A stretch of 64,000 nucleotides of DNA from Vanilla planifolia (GCA_023846275.1 CM043878.1:11415501-11479500), one strand, 5' to 3'. Positions 24,501-35,535 are shown, numbered from the stretch's first letter. Notes: generated by a model not told the origin, from the sequence alone. Made by a program: numbers and translations.

Positions 24501-26861
24501 TATAGAGAGAAATTGCTTCACTAATAATGATTTGATGCCAATTGGTTGACCCTTGAGATAAGAAAGGAAAATGGTGTAAAACTCTTCCCGTTGGATTTGT
24601 TGGGGATCCACACCCAATGGGTTGTACATAAGCAATTCATTAAGACTAAGCACCTCTTTTTTTATTGAAAATTGAAAATTATCTCATATTGTGGAGACTC
24701 TTAAGAGGAATTATTCTCCACATATGCATTTCATGAAGTGTATCCTAGATCATTTCAACAAAATCAAAAAGCATAATAGAGTAAGAAATATCAACTTTCG
24801 TGCTATTGAGAAGTCAAAATATAACTAGTCTTCTTCCAAACAATAAGCTATTCAGACTAAATGGAGATAAGAAAGGTAAGCTTTTTCATTTTGTTAACCA
24901 AATTGTATTTAATTCTACAAAATGAGATTAACTGAAACATTGAGAACATTTTATGGAAAGACGATTATTAATAGTGGAAAGAGAAAGCAAGCTTTTCTAT
25001 TAGGATCCATTATCATTTGGTTAACTCTAGCGAAGTATTTTGACTCGAAAATTATTCTGAAAGCCTAATCATGTGCAAAACACATTGAATTCCTCAAAAC
25101 AATGGGTGGTTTGGAGCACAAAGTTATAGACTTAAAGCTAGTTCTTCATCGCCTAATAAAATTCTCATCATTCAAAAAGATGAAAAAGATTATGTGAATT
25201 GGAAGCTAACAATTCATTGAAAATATATACAATAAACTAATCTATAGGTTTTTATCAGGTTTAAGAATAGTCTATAAATTGTCTGTTTTGCGTTGTAGAG
25301 TTGTGGAATTCTTAAGCGTCAATCCGCTTTGTGGCTTACACCCAAGTTATGAATAAAATAAATGATTTACTTTTGTAAGGTAAAAAGTCATATTTATAAT
25401 GATGGTTTGTGTTCCATTTGTAGTATTGATCAAATTAACTAGCATCCTTTCAATAGTTGTCAACTCCATTAAGTTAATTTTTTCAGTTCCAAAGAATATG
25501 TTCTTTGGATAGCTGTTTCAATGACATTCAGGAAATGGTCATTCAGAAGGTACAAGGAAAGATGTCAACTAGCAATGAGTCGATTTGCCCATTGGTTTTA
25601 GATACAACAATATGGTGCGTTTGACACGACAAAAAAAGCAAAGAATTTTTTAAAACGTAAGCAATTCTGTTGATATTCCAATTAGTAGAATCATGTACAA
25701 AGTTATCACAATAAGTATAGGAAGTTGGATTGTCCATCTCTTGAATTCTGGAAGCAAGATTGAGACTTTTATATGTTTTAGGAATTGTCTATTTCAATAA
25801 TATCATAATAAGTATCCTGAGAACTACAAGAGAAATTATTTTGGATTTCAACTAGAGGAAGAGATTCAAATATGACATTTACATGGTGTAATAAGTTTAT
25901 TAAAGATGTAATATGCTTTACTGATAGAGATATTGTTATTACATATGACAGTTTGCTGTAGGTGGCATTGTTCTCTTAACTGCTGGATATATACATCTTA
26001 CTAGATGGTTGCTTTTGTTTAATTCAGTGAACGCTAAGATGATCAGGAGCATGGAGCTGAAATGGTTAGCATGTTTAGCATTTAAGGAGCATGTCCTTTT
26101 TCTTGGAATAGAGGAAATAGGAATTTTTTAGTTGATTCCTTGAGTTGCCAATGGATTTTATGCTTATGCATCATAGAGCTCTCAGGAAGGCTGGAATATC
26201 TATAGATTAAATATTTGAGTGATTTCCTTTCATCCTTAGCGTGCTTTATTTTCGCACAATGCATTGGTTGATACATTGTAACTTTTTTAGCTTATAATTT
26301 GTATAATTTGGGCTTAACCCTTGATTGATCCAAAAAAAAAAAGTAAACAGTTTGTCTAAAATGAATTTTTTGCTAACCTGCAATAGCCCTCAGCAGTGTT
26401 GACTTCCCAGAGCGAGCAGGACCCATAATAACTGTAAGAGTCCCTGGCAAGGAATAGCCATTTGAGCTTTTGATTACCTTGTCAGAATACATCCTTTTGT
26501 CTTTTATAGTAACACAAAGGTCCTTCCATACAATTGTAGCCCCAGCAATCTTTCTAGAAACAATTGATGAAGAAGCCTCAAGCATTGATGGAGATGGCAA
26601 CGACCCACTATTGACCTTTGAAAGCGAAGGAGAGGCTGTAGTGGTTGCAACATGGATAGAATCACCCCCTTCCTCAATGTTGGGATCAATATCCAAATCA
26701 TCCCACTCAGGTGAGTCCTCAAATGAAAATGGCTTTCTAAGAGCACCAGGTTTTCTCAAGTAGAAGAAGGGACCTGAAGGTGGTTTATTTGTAGGACTGC
26801 TTGTTGAAGATGAGGATGACCTATAGTTATCAGAGTATGATTGTATCTCTTCCATTACCAT
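3428..26861 (-). CDS. ABCG3: ABC transporter G family member 3-type half transporter (10 of ~11 exons)
   Basis: This is a WBC-type half-size ABC transporter, nucleotide-binding domain first and membrane domain second. Its closest recalled relative is Arabidopsis ABCG3; the substrate is unknown. Exons: 26861-26378, 22879-22800, 22594-22308, 22202-22031, 21806-21693, 21571-21443, 13826-13635, 8079-7993, 3933-3661, 3535-3428. Joined, they give 642 codons with every junction in frame. Walker A is GPARSGKST (147-155) and Walker B VLFIDEP (272-278). The ABC signature reads LPCGERRR instead of LSGGERRR, the Q-loop glutamine position is Arg193, and the H-loop histidine is Tyr309. TM1 lies in exon 7, TM2 in exon 8, and further helices in exons 9-10. 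The final extracellular loop and last helix lie beyond the left edge. The first ATG (26861) is used; a second, two codons on, matches the Arabidopsis start. Intron 5 has a GC donor. The four long introns are full of retroelement remains. Confidence 0.93.
3661..3933 (-). CDS. ABCG3: ABCG3 exon 9: transmembrane helices 3-4
   Basis: 273 nt, residues 516-606. It begins IFTHEEPNQHSGAMVF, the family region before TM3. Two or three hydrophobic helices follow (SIPFLFLISISSSLLFYYLI; YFILNIFVCLLANEG) and it ends LTLVFMH. Acceptor ttgcag, donor gtaagt. Confidence 0.94.
4380..7660 (+). mobile_element. Ty1/copia fossil in ABCG3 intron 8
   Basis: Plus-strand pieces in the usual copia order: a gag/pre-integrase part from about 4390, integrase-like sequence to about 5750, reverse transcriptase from about 6240 (with YIDDVILI near 6703) and RNase H-like sequence to about 7650. 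It is heavily broken, with dozens of disabling changes, and no LTRs are clear. It lies antisense to the host gene, between exons 9 and 8, and looks old. Confidence 0.75.
7993..8079 (-). CDS. ABCG3: ABCG3 exon 8: second transmembrane helix
   Basis: 87 nt, 29 codons (487-515): VRVSAIFVFVSFISLLSIAG then LPAHLEEIK. It matches the TM2 segment of ABCG3 and keeps frame with both neighbours. Acceptor acgcag, donor gtaagt. Confidence 0.92.
9850..10420 (-). mobile_element. Ty3/gypsy reverse-transcriptase fossil in ABCG3 intron 7
   Basis: Minus-strand sequence resembles the amino-terminal part of a gypsy reverse transcriptase; the short stretch KKACPKDD near 9960 matches the family's N-K-A-C-P-K-D-D block. 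Upstream sequence to about 10420 looks like the linker before the enzyme. It is a broken piece with no LTRs in view, and an old insertion. Confidence 0.5.
10900..12000 (+). mobile_element. Ty1/copia LTR end, primer-binding site and gag fossil in intron 7
   Basis: The end of a probable LTR (about 10900-11090) is followed at 11093-11104 by taatatcagagt, close to the copia initiator-Met primer site TGGTATCAGAGC. A gag-like stretch follows at about 11590-11990 with LDDKNFLQWSQ, typical of the copia gag amino-terminal region. No pol part is seen downstream. Broken and old. Confidence 0.6.
12010..13634. other. intronic sequence, no gene recognised
   Basis: This is the rest of ABCG3 intron 7 up to exon 7. 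Positions 12010-12300 have an LTR-like look but no matching partner was found. A T-run lies near 12937-12950. No conserved exon is visible. Confidence 0.35.
13635..13826 (-). CDS. ABCG3: ABCG3 exon 7: first transmembrane helix
   Basis: 192 nt, residues 423-486. It starts EGPHLKSKG, passes LTWRSLLTISRE (the connecting helix before TM1), then the hydrophobic LYVLLTLSIGTIF (TM1), and ends GHSLSSVM. Acceptor ttgcag, donor gtatgt. It is separated from exon 6 by a 7.6-kb repeat-filled intron. Confidence 0.93.
13827..16240. other. intron 6, left part: AT-rich, with an LTR-like promoter block
   Basis: No conserved coding sequence. Around 15700-15780 a CT-rich run leads into ctataaatag (15731-15740), a TATA-like block that could belong to an old LTR starting near 15220 (tgttgatggcataaca). 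No partner copy was recognised. Positions 15900-16070 are richer in GC and contain several GCATGC-like words. Confidence 0.3.
16240..18500 (-). mobile_element. Ty1/copia fossil A in ABCG3 intron 6
   Basis: On the minus strand, a primer-binding site TGGTGTCATAGC lies at 18267-18256, with LTR-like sequence above it. Gag-like sequence follows (about 18200-17000), then a pre-integrase region near 16300-16400 with the W-H-x-x-L-G-H and C-x-x-C spacing of copia elements. Integrase and reverse transcriptase are not visible below it. It is broken in many places, and sense-oriented with respect to ABCG3. Confidence 0.6.
18750..20940 (-). mobile_element. Ty1/copia fossil B in ABCG3 intron 6
   Basis: The minus strand shows TGGTATCAAAGC at 20929-20918, a near-perfect copia initiator-Met primer site, right after a probable LTR end. 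Gag-like sequence (about 20900-20000), protease/pre-integrase-like sequence (about 19950-19400) and integrase-like sequence (about 19220-18800) follow in order. The element then stops next to the LTR of fossil A. One reading is that A landed in or beside B. Many breaks; old. Confidence 0.6.
18834..19223. repeat. diverged ~217-bp tandem duplication inside copia fossil B
   Basis: The copy near 18834-19017 and the copy near 19051-19223 share a run of matching blocks such as agtcatcaataaag, aagtttgttaagataa, aaatgaatcaaat and atgagagaagg. The copies are clearly diverged, so the duplication is older than the 93-bp one at 1518. Confidence 0.75.
21443..21571 (-). CDS. ABCG3: ABCG3 exon 6: linker
   Basis: 129 nt, residues 380-422, from DDHGDFSSVNMDTAVAIRTL to LILKLTEK. 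It links the nucleotide-binding and membrane domains and aligns closely with Arabidopsis ABCG3. Acceptor aacag, donor gtgcaa. Confidence 0.93.
21693..21806 (-). CDS. ABCG3: ABCG3 exon 5 with a GC splice donor
   Basis: 114 nt, residues 342-379, starting HFSNAGFPCP and ending AMCKNLQ. The conserved reading continues at the next exon with DDHGDF, so the boundary falls at CAG|gcatgt. This is a non-canonical GC donor, with a normal AG acceptor at 21573-21572. Confidence 0.92.
22031..22202 (-). CDS. ABCG3: ABCG3 exon 4: H-loop region
   Basis: 172 nt encode residues 284-341. FTMYQSS (306-312) occupies the position of the usual F-S-I-H-Q-P switch, with Tyr309 in place of His. LFDRICLLSNG and FFGE follow. 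Acceptor taacag, donor gttggt. Confidence 0.95.
22308..22594 (-). CDS. ABCG3: ABCG3 exon 3: Q-loop region, signature and Walker B
   Basis: 287 nt encode residues 189-283. It holds GYVDRKD (Q-loop position, Arg193 in place of Gln), ESLTVREFLYYS, the altered signature LPCGERRRVSIA (252-263), Walker B VLFIDEP, and the D-loop LDS completed across the junction (GAC AG|T). Splice sites are ctcag and gtagtt. Confidence 0.95.
22800..22879 (-). CDS. ABCG3: ABCG3 exon 2
   Basis: 80 nt, too short to stand out as an open frame. It completes Gly162 and encodes residues 163-188, including YGEVFVNG, which aligns with the Arabidopsis protein. Acceptor ccag and donor gtaagc are canonical. Confidence 0.92.
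23260..24680 (-). mobile_element. internally shortened Ty1/copia fossil in ABCG3 intron 1
   Basis: On the minus strand, gag/protease-like sequence (about 24680-24080) is followed closely by RNase H-like sequence (about 23660-23400), then LTR-like sequence with a TATA-like word (ctataaag, near 23290). The large pol part between is not seen, so the element is a shortened, broken copy. Sense-oriented with respect to ABCG3. Confidence 0.55.
25960..26341 (+). mobile_element. possible LINE 3' end with poly(A) tail
   Basis: AT-rich sequence ends with ttgggcttaacccttgattgatcc followed directly by an A-run at 26331-26341, just upstream of exon 1's donor on the opposite strand. A terminal A-tract on non-coding sequence suits a 5'-truncated LINE. 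No coding part is recognisable, so the call is weak. Confidence 0.3.
26378..26861 (-). CDS. ABCG3: ABCG3 exon 1: N-terminal extension and Walker A
   Basis: 484 nt encode residues 1-161 plus one base of Gly162. A Ser-rich, probably disordered N-terminus (1-100) includes FSFEDSPEW, also found in Arabidopsis ABCG3. The start of the nucleotide-binding domain follows, with GPARSGKSTLLRAIAG. The donor is CAG|gttagc. The first ATG has A at -3 and G at +4. Confidence 0.95.
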
Positions 26862-29800
26862 TTTTTCCCCTTACTATGTCAAAATTAACATTTCATAAAT
26901 AGCCACAAAAAATGTGCATGATATAGATCATCGGCATGCACATCAATCATTTCCAACCACAAATGCATAGAAAATTCTATAGTTCAGCAAGAATAAAAGA
27001 CCAAGCCTGTACAAATCAAATAAAAAGCAAGGAAGATAAAAGGTTCAATATTTTGCACAATCAAATAATAGAAGGCTTAAAATTAAGTGCTAATTTTACA
27101 AATTTTTTATACTCTACAAACAAGACAAATAAAACGCATGGTAAACAAACCAAATGGTGATCATTAATTTCATGTTAGCTGGTCAAAATAGTTTCACAAA
27201 AAAGAGACATGAATTTAATTCAAATAAGTTTAGAAAATCACCCACACATGATACCAAAACAGAATCATGCGAGCCTTCAAAACCAATGTAATACTGCACA
27301 ACTATATCAACATTTTCTATTTCAAAGTAACCTCACTATAAGATGTGTTGTTCCATGATCTTCAGGTTATTTGCCTTGTATCTATTAGACAAACAATTAG
27401 ACAATTATGCTATAGATATTATGCATGGACGTCACTTGCATGGGGTTTATATGTAGTATTATTTATATGGGTCATAATTGTATTCAGGAGGAGATCTATG
27501 ATGTTTCAATCAATCAGCAAATTTCACTAAGTTAGCCTACTGAATAAAATTTAGCAAGCAACTGAACAACAAATGAATCAACTACTACAAAGATGCACAC
27601 TTAAGTTTCGAGAGATTGATCAACTTTGGGCTATGATATGTAATTGATTTCACCAAATTAACTGAATGACAAATGGATTCCATGAAGTAAAATTTTTGGC
27701 AACTCGAAATTTGAAAAAATCACTAATATGTGGTATAACTTTCATGAAATGGACTGAAATGGAGAGAACATGCAAGTACTTGAAGGATTTTTAAATAAGA
27801 ATTCTATATGAAAACTCCTTTTATTAAAATTAGAAAGTGACAAAAGTTGCAACTAGCAAAGCAACATAAGGCTAAGACCAAAAGAAATAGACGGGTTGAC
27901 ATGTTTCTTAATGTGAATGGAGAGTCCTCTCACATCCCTTGGTATACCTTATGCATCACTAGTTTTTCTTTCCTTATTATTCTCGTGTTTATTTGCAATT
28001 CATGGTATAGAGACATATTGTTTATGTACTTCTCTTCGCTCTTGTGTTCTCTATACTAATCCTCAAAGAAATGATATAATTTATTTTGTGTTAAAAGCAC
28101 AATAATTGGCCATTATCATTTTTCTACACATTGTAAAAAATGCCTAATTCTCATAAATAGGTTAGTATTTACATTAACCTCGTTTATTTGAGTTTTGGAA
28201 ACTTGTTAAACTAAGGATAATGGAAGAACACAAAATAATCCTCAAAAGATCATAATTAACTCATGTAAGTGCACAAGGGTAGAGCTATGATTATTTTTCT
28301 CAATATCTCAAATTAATCTCCAAAGCATGTTAAAACTCAAATTTTGTTATGCTTAAGAATTGCATGGAGGTATAAGTAATATACCCTAAAGAGCATAGCA
28401 AACATCTAGCTCAAACCTCACCAAAGATACATAACCCAACCTATTTGTTTGGTGTTCAATCACATCATTTTTAGGCCAAAAAATTATCTAACACCCAAAG
28501 ACTTATATTATACTGGATTGAAAAATTAAGTCACTCAGAATACTTTAAAACCATTCCATACGCTTCTTCATATAGATTTTGAGGCATCCCATAATTGGTT
28601 CTCACATTATAAGACTATAAACCCTTTTTTTTTATTCTACATCAAAAAAATACTAAATATAAATATACAAATTCTTGTAACAAAATACTAAATCAACAAC
28701 TATAAAACACAAACCCTCCAGAGCATCATTAATTTGTCGACAAATGCCCCTAACTACACATTTTATGTTTCATTATTTTTATTAAAATTATAACCAAGAC
28801 ATTTCACTTCATGATTTAGAATATGTCAATACAAAATACTACTTTAAAGAAATAACTATCAGATACTACTTAAAACACAAGTCATAGGCATTTCCAATTC
28901 TAAGAACATAAGACAACAAGAAGGTACACAAATCCAATATTCTTCTCAACCCATTTGTCTACCATACTTGGACCTTTAGCCTAACAGTCTATAATTTTAC
29001 CTCTTCACCATGTGGTGAAGCTTTGCGCGAAATAGTAAAGGTCTTCCACTTCCCGTATGATAGTGCTCATAAAGGTCAAAATGCACCATCCCTAATGGAA
29101 GTCGAAGTCATGGCAATAGCATTCATCGTAATAGAGGAGATACTTATAGCAATGGTTGAAAAATCACTAACATTACGCCTGGTCTCCATGATCAAAACAA
29201 TGTTACACTTATGCATTCCAACATTCAAGAATAACACTTTGCATCACCCTAATATTCTGAAGAGAATGTGTAAGGGCTTACTCATTAACAAAAAGGGGAA
29301 GGTTAGTTTGCCTCAAGTTGGAAATCGATCGAAATATCCAATACCACTTAACGCACTATGAGAGAGGTGTTGCGCTTCGTTTGTTCTAATAATAAGCTAA
29401 CTTGCATTATCCTGTAGCTTTGAGTTAGCAATGAAAATTTATATAGTAGAGTTAAATTTTACCACCATTTATATACGTTTTGTTTAAGGTTCTCCGGAGT
29501 GATAATCTTAAGAGACGCATCCTCTTAAACCTATTACAAAGAGCTAAACTTATTGCCAAAAATCACTATGTGACTAAGATTTCATTGATGTCACTACACC
29601 CAACTTAAGTGGTTTTTATTTCTCTACTCATACATCTAAGCCTCCCAACAACAAAATCATTATTGTTAACTTGTTTGGTGTTTGTAGTGCCCTCAAGAAT
29701 CAATGGCTTCCAGGCATAAATAAGAGGGTAATTAGCACAAGGTATGCCAACTTTCACATGAGTTTGGCTTCAAATCATAACAAATATCAACCTAGATGTA

Positions 29801-32560
29801 AATTTATTCAATTTGCATTAGCACAATAGAGATGAAGATGTAGAAGACAAATATCTTTACATGAACTCTAGCAAAGATAAGCATGCATTGATGGCAATCA
29901 TTTGACCTTATCATAATGAGTTTTCACAAAATTGGTGAGCTTTGAGGGGCAAGTGTTACTCATGTGCCAAATTTTATTTAAATTGGAACATGCTCAAAAC
30001 TATTCTTCTCCATTATCATGTTTTCCAACCCTATGTGCAAAATGAGAATTCCCTTATCAATAAATCAAGTGTCTACTTTAGAGAACAATATTTAAGTTAT
30101 AAACTAATGAGTGAACAAAAAGAGCCCTAATAGAGTGTGAATATGATTAAGTTGTCATGTGGCATCTACATTTTTCTTATGACTTCCACTAGAAGACCAT
30201 ACAATGATTGCAAATTGATGTAATAGCAAACAAGAAAACAAACATTATCTACCTCAATTTTAGAGACTTCATCAAGGGTAATAGAGACCTTGATGGGTAT
30301 GGATGGCATGCAAGTTGCCACTAAGGGCTCTCTTCTTGGGGAAAAAGAGAATTCCAATGTATTGACATGGTTTTGGGCATTGGAAGATAAACAACTTGCT
30401 TGGAAAGGCATAAGAGCTTGTGTGTGTGTGTGTGTGCTTTAGCGTGGGGCAGGGCAAATAAAGCATAGTAGCATGAGTGGAGTAAGCCTATAGCATAGTA
30501 GCGTGACAAGAAGAGTAGCAAGGAGGATAAAGCATCTATATTAAACAACATACGAGGTGCAAAATAAGTAGCAATAGCCATGACTGGAGGATGACAACAA
30601 TAAAGAACTGCATCCACAATGTTTGGTACATATATTATGTGTATTTATGTGTACTAATAGGTTGTGAGAGAACTTAGGTGTATAGTTTGGGTTGTACAAG
30701 TCTTATTTCATGCAAGGAACAAGATTAAGCATCTCTTGATCACTAGGACATAATTCAATGGCAAACTTATTAAGCCAATTTTACCATGCATCTATGTAGC
30801 CAAATTATTCCATCAATAAATATGAATTCAAATCAAGAAGTCACCCAATCAGTACGACAAAACCTAAAAATTAGAATAGAAAACCACACTCAAAACAAAA
30901 TGACTTTGAATAATGGACAATTGTCACCATGTTTATGGAAGAGAAATTATCCAAAATATGGGATAACTTGGTCATCAACCACAAAAGATAACTTAGAAAG
31001 CTTTAAATAAGGATTGTAAGGAAAAAAAAACTTTGTATTGGCAAAAGTTTCCCTTAAAAACAGAGTTTTCCAAATTATGTGTATGCTCACTTAGATCGCG
31101 GTGATGGCTGAAAAATGAAGGCAAGAGTATTGTTTCTTCTACTCCATGTGGTTGAAGATACCCCAAGATGAGTCTCCTAGTGTCGATGCATATTGTACTT
31201 TTCATTGTGACTCCTTTGTGTAAATCGAGACATTTCACCTTCCATACTTTGCTGTAGTGTCATTTTTTCTACGTGTTGGTATTGTGAAGCATTTCCCTTC
31301 GAAGCTATTTAATCCAATCTTTTATTGTTAGAATTTACTAGATTTCTTAAAAAAACTTTAATTTCTTCATTAACCACACAATCAGTTGTGTGTTCATTGA
31401 TATTAACTTAATTAAAACATCGTTTGGTCTCGTTAAGTTCTCTAACATGAAAATTTGATGCTTTTGTGATAAAAGTTGCATTATATTCGTTGATAGTAGG
31501 TTGAATGAATCAATTAATTCGTTCAATAACTATTTATCCAAACTTGTTAAGCACACCAAAACCCTAAGAAATTGGATTTTAAGGTTCAATTCCATTTCAA
31601 CCCAACAAAGCACATTTCAAAGCACAGTTCTTTTTGCGGAACTCTACCATAATATACATGTATTCCAATATCAATGGATCATTTCTCCAAGTGCCTACAT
31701 CAAATATATAAAATTTCCTCATACATCAAGTGCTCATCCATACAACGATAGACTAAAACAATATAACATGAAAACTTGGCTACGTATAGAGTTATCTAGT
31801 ATTTCACAAGGTAAGGAATCTAGCCAAATTTGGGACTAAGCATTCACTTTTAGGAATGTGACCAACGTATAAGACAAACATTTGGTTATCTTGTAAACCA
31901 ATGGACGTCAACATAAAATGCAAGAAATAATATAACAAAAAGCCAAAATAAAAAATGACAAAGGTCCAAAGAGTATATGATCCCATAGTGCAGATTCAGT
32001 CAATTCATAGCATTGGCACCCAGATCCATAAAATCAGTGAACAAGCAAAAAGTGCCCATGACATGTTTTGCACATACTAACACAAAACTGCAGCAAACAT
32101 TAGTTCTGAGTATCAAAAGAAGTCAGCATGGCCGTCAACCACAGTTATCACTGGAAATAAGAGCTGTAAGTGATCATCCAAAGTATTAATGACACACCAA
32201 AGAATCATCTGCAAGCTCATCAGACAAAGCCCAATGTATCATGATGAAAACTTGGAAGTAAATCTAATGCATGCATCATAGTTACAAGCTGTTTCCTTGC
32301 TTCAATAGACTGCAAAGACTATTTATTATCAATGAACTATTGTTACCAATTGTCTGGAGTCAACATCATCGACGTAATAATTTTTTGCAAGAAAAGTAAA
32401 GCCTTGAACAAAAATAACCACTCCCCGCATTAAAACTACATTCAAGCAATACTTATTTCAAACCAACCGCTCATGTCATTTACTTTACAGCTACGCAAAG
32501 AACTGCAAGCCCTATACCCACATTGGTTAAAGCACACAAAAAATATAGCAAAACACATAC
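26862..32560 (-). other. upstream region of ABCG3, probably a leader intron
   Basis: If the block at 32561-32920 is the leader exon, this 5.7-kb AT-rich stretch is an intron in the 5' untranslated region. Its candidate acceptor is ttttgacatag at 26884-26874, shortly before the ATG. The stretch holds a (TG)n run at 30419-30436 and open stretches near 29023-29361 that look like decayed repeats. No conserved protein was recognised. Confidence 0.35.
30419..30436. repeat. (TG)9 microsatellite
   Basis: An uninterrupted TG dinucleotide run of nine units, in the region upstream of ABCG3. Confidence 0.95.
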
Positions 32561-32920
32561 CAAGCCCCGGTGACCCAAGAAGCAGCTCATCCGGATCAAA
32601 AATAGTTCAAACAAGATCATGAACTGGAAGAACCTCAAAACCCCGCGGTACAAACCATAAAAATCCCTCATTTACCACACGACCCAGAAGAACCCAAGGA
32701 TGCTTTCCGTGCTTGCTCTTTGCCCTGGTACGATATTTCGGACACCCAAAGGCGCCAAAAATGATTCCTTTCCTTGTACTAAAGCTGAAAAGGTCAAAGT
32801 GAGACAGAGAGAGGACAGCAAAAGCTGACGGGAAAGTGATATGAGCCGCAACACGGATACTCTGCACGGCATGGGCGGCAGAACGATAGCTACAGTGACG
32901 TCGCTTACTATTCTGTATGG
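32561..32920 (-). promoter_or_regulatory. candidate 5' leader exon of ABCG3
   Basis: A sharply bounded, GC-richer block in AT-rich surroundings, reading well as a minus-strand leader: CT-rich stretches (tctctctgtctcactttg) and a strong donor CTTG|gtatgt at 32561-32560. Above it lies tttatagag at 32935-32927, a weak TATA-like element. It is 5.7 kb from the ABCG3 start codon with no other minus-strand gene between. A separate short gene or non-coding RNA is the main alternative. Confidence 0.4.
32672..32872 (-). other. 66-codon upstream open reading frame in the candidate leader
   Basis: Begins ATGCCGTGCAGAGTA and ends at the TAA in gtgtggtaaatg. If the leader exon is real, this ATG precedes the main one and could lower ABCG3 translation. 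The peptide (start MPCRVSVLRL) resembles no family I know, and chance in a GC-richer block is a fair explanation. Confidence 0.25.
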
Positions 32921-34890
32921 ATCATTCCTCTATAAACTTTTTAAATGGAAGAAAGAAATGTAGATGTCAAAAAAGCGCATCTTTATAGGCGTTGTTGCCC
33001 CTTAATTAAGTGTTAGTGGGAACACTTATTGTTGTAAATATAAAAATCACAGAGCTCTGTTGACAACAAGAGGTTGTTCATACATTATATCACCTTTGTT
33101 CTAATTATAGTAATTTATTATTATAACTTAGGAAATAAATAACAATGTAAACATCAATATTTGATTACTAAAATTTCATAAGCAAAAAAGTAATGCCTAA
33201 AGGTTATATTTTAGTTAATGATAATCCTAAATACAATTTTTTAAATATTTAATTAAAAAGATTGTTAGATGAATAAGAATATCTTCACTCTTTGTTACAT
33301 GCAAAACTTATTTTTTCTTATTCTTTTATAACTTTTTGTAACATATATATAAATTTACTAAATTTTTTATTATTAATATGTTGTTGAGTTTTTATCTAAC
33401 AACTCAAATAAAGTTACACATAACTCATTCTTTGCTAGTAACCATTGTCTCCTAAAATTCACATATACACCCTTTGTTAGGAAGCCTTTTGATTCAAATA
33501 CTATTTAACATGTTGCTTAAGATTTAAGGATATTATTGTTGGTAATTGCTTATGAGTAACCTAATGTTTTCTTTTTTAAGAAATTTGGATAACCTAAAAG
33601 ATGCAATCAAACAATGGAATGGTACCATGATTTTGGATTAATGCAAACTTTGAGTTAAAAAAAATTGTTTTTCAATGATACCTATAATAAAGGAGAGATC
33701 AATCAAAACAAACAACATCACAAAATTAGGAAAAAGTTATGATACAGGATGAAATGTTAAACGCTATTATGTCAGGTTATAAGAGGATAAACAAAATATT
33801 TAAAAAAAGTTGAAAATCTTTTGGATATATCATAGAGAAAAAATTTATTATAATAAAGACGAGAAGTTAATGTTAAAATTTCTAGTAAGATAAGGGTTAA
33901 CAAAGCTTGTAACACTTTTAAATTATTAAATAGTTAAGGTAACCCAATACTTTGTTGCTTGATTGTGGTGATTAATTGCTTCACAAATTTATAAAATAAG
34001 GTGAAGATTCACAAAAAATAATGGAACATATTGTGGAATTTAATTAAGTCAATGTCAAGTCTCTTTATTATCTTTTAATACCCTTTTTCAAAAGTTCTAC
34101 AAGGCCATAAAGTTATCCTCAAAAAATAAATCTCCAAACCTAAACTACTTCACCATTGAATTTGTTAGTGAATATTAGGGCCTTCCTGGGAAGGACCTCA
34201 TAGAAGCTACTTTATGGGCTTCAAGCATGTAAAATGCTCAAAAGGTTTGATGTAACTATAGTTATGCTCACCTCATAGGCAAGATAAACATTTTTTATGA
34301 GTAATTAAATAATAAACTTATCTTTCTATATATCATCATTTAAAAAATTATAACAAAAAGTTTTGCTAACCAATTACAAAATACATTTTTTGTCATAAAT
34401 CATAAGTGTACAATACCCTAATCATACTACACGATCTCATTTATTTCATGTTAACCAACCTATTTGTACAACCTACTGCCAATATTGTAAATATATAATA
34501 CTGTTATATCTTAAGATTGTAAGTTTTGTTAAACTTTTTGCATATTAGATTGTTGTGTAGTACGATTCCCCATATGTTTCTTACATAAACCACAAAAATA
34601 ATGTACCAATCATCTTATGTGATTCCCTCAATTATAATTGTTTTATCTTCATATAGTATAATCCTCATTGATCATAGTATTTAATTCCATAATAAAATTA
34701 CAACCAATCAACTATGCCTTACGATTATGGCTGACATATAGATCCTATTGCAAACTTTTCTCTCTCTAACCCTAACTGATTATCAAATATGATTAACAAA
34801 TCATATTATATGATAGCTCGTATAAAAACATTGTATGATCCCTCTAACAATTATGTATAACACATATTAGTTTTGTATGATGAACACGAT
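32921..34890. other. AT-rich intergenic DNA
   Basis: Between the candidate ABCG3 leader and the solo LTR. Very AT-rich, with no conserved coding sequence, no clear repeat structure and no RNA gene seen on either strand. Confidence 0.5.
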
Positions 34891-35535
34891 AGTTATGTTA
34901 CACCCTTGTGTTTGATGAGTCAAGCATAAATGTGTATATTTTATTTGGGCTTGATTTTAAGTAAAATTGTTAATAATTAATTAAATCAAGCCATGTATTT
35001 TAGATGTCTAAAATAATGGTCTCTAAGGGCCTTGAGGTCATGGTATACTTCAAGGAAATTTGAGACATGCACAAGATTTTTTATAATTGAATTTCTTTTT
35101 ATTTCTCTTGAATTTGATATGTCCAAACTTTGAGATTATGAGGCACACTAGTAGTATTAACATTTAAAAATATTTTAAATTTATTTAATACTGAATTTTG
35201 ATTTTTGGGCCAAGCATATTTGACAAAATGTATAGACATTGGTTTTTGATTTTTTTAATATTATTTTGGAATTGTTTTTCATGAATTTCTTTTCATAGCT
35301 ATTTAAATAACTTATAATACTATAAGAATATAAAATTATTTTTATACACTTATATTCAAATTTTTGGCACAAAAATTCGTCAAAAATACCCCAAAACAGC
35401 GGAAGTCTCGGGAAAATGCACTGTAGCAATGGGCGGGTCGACCCGGCGAGAAAACAGCCCATCCAGGTCTTTTAGAAATTAAAAAAATTTTAATCTAAAA
35501 ATAAAAATTTAGTTGACCCGAAGAGGCCGAACCAA

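Noticed and set aside
28999-29014. Short inverted repeat ttcacca/tggtgaa
   Set aside because: A 7-bp stem without flanking structure is expected by chance in a window of this size.
29023-29361. 112-codon open frame on the plus strand
   Set aside because: Composition and lack of motifs suggest decayed repeat sequence. No flanking splice signals or homology recognised.
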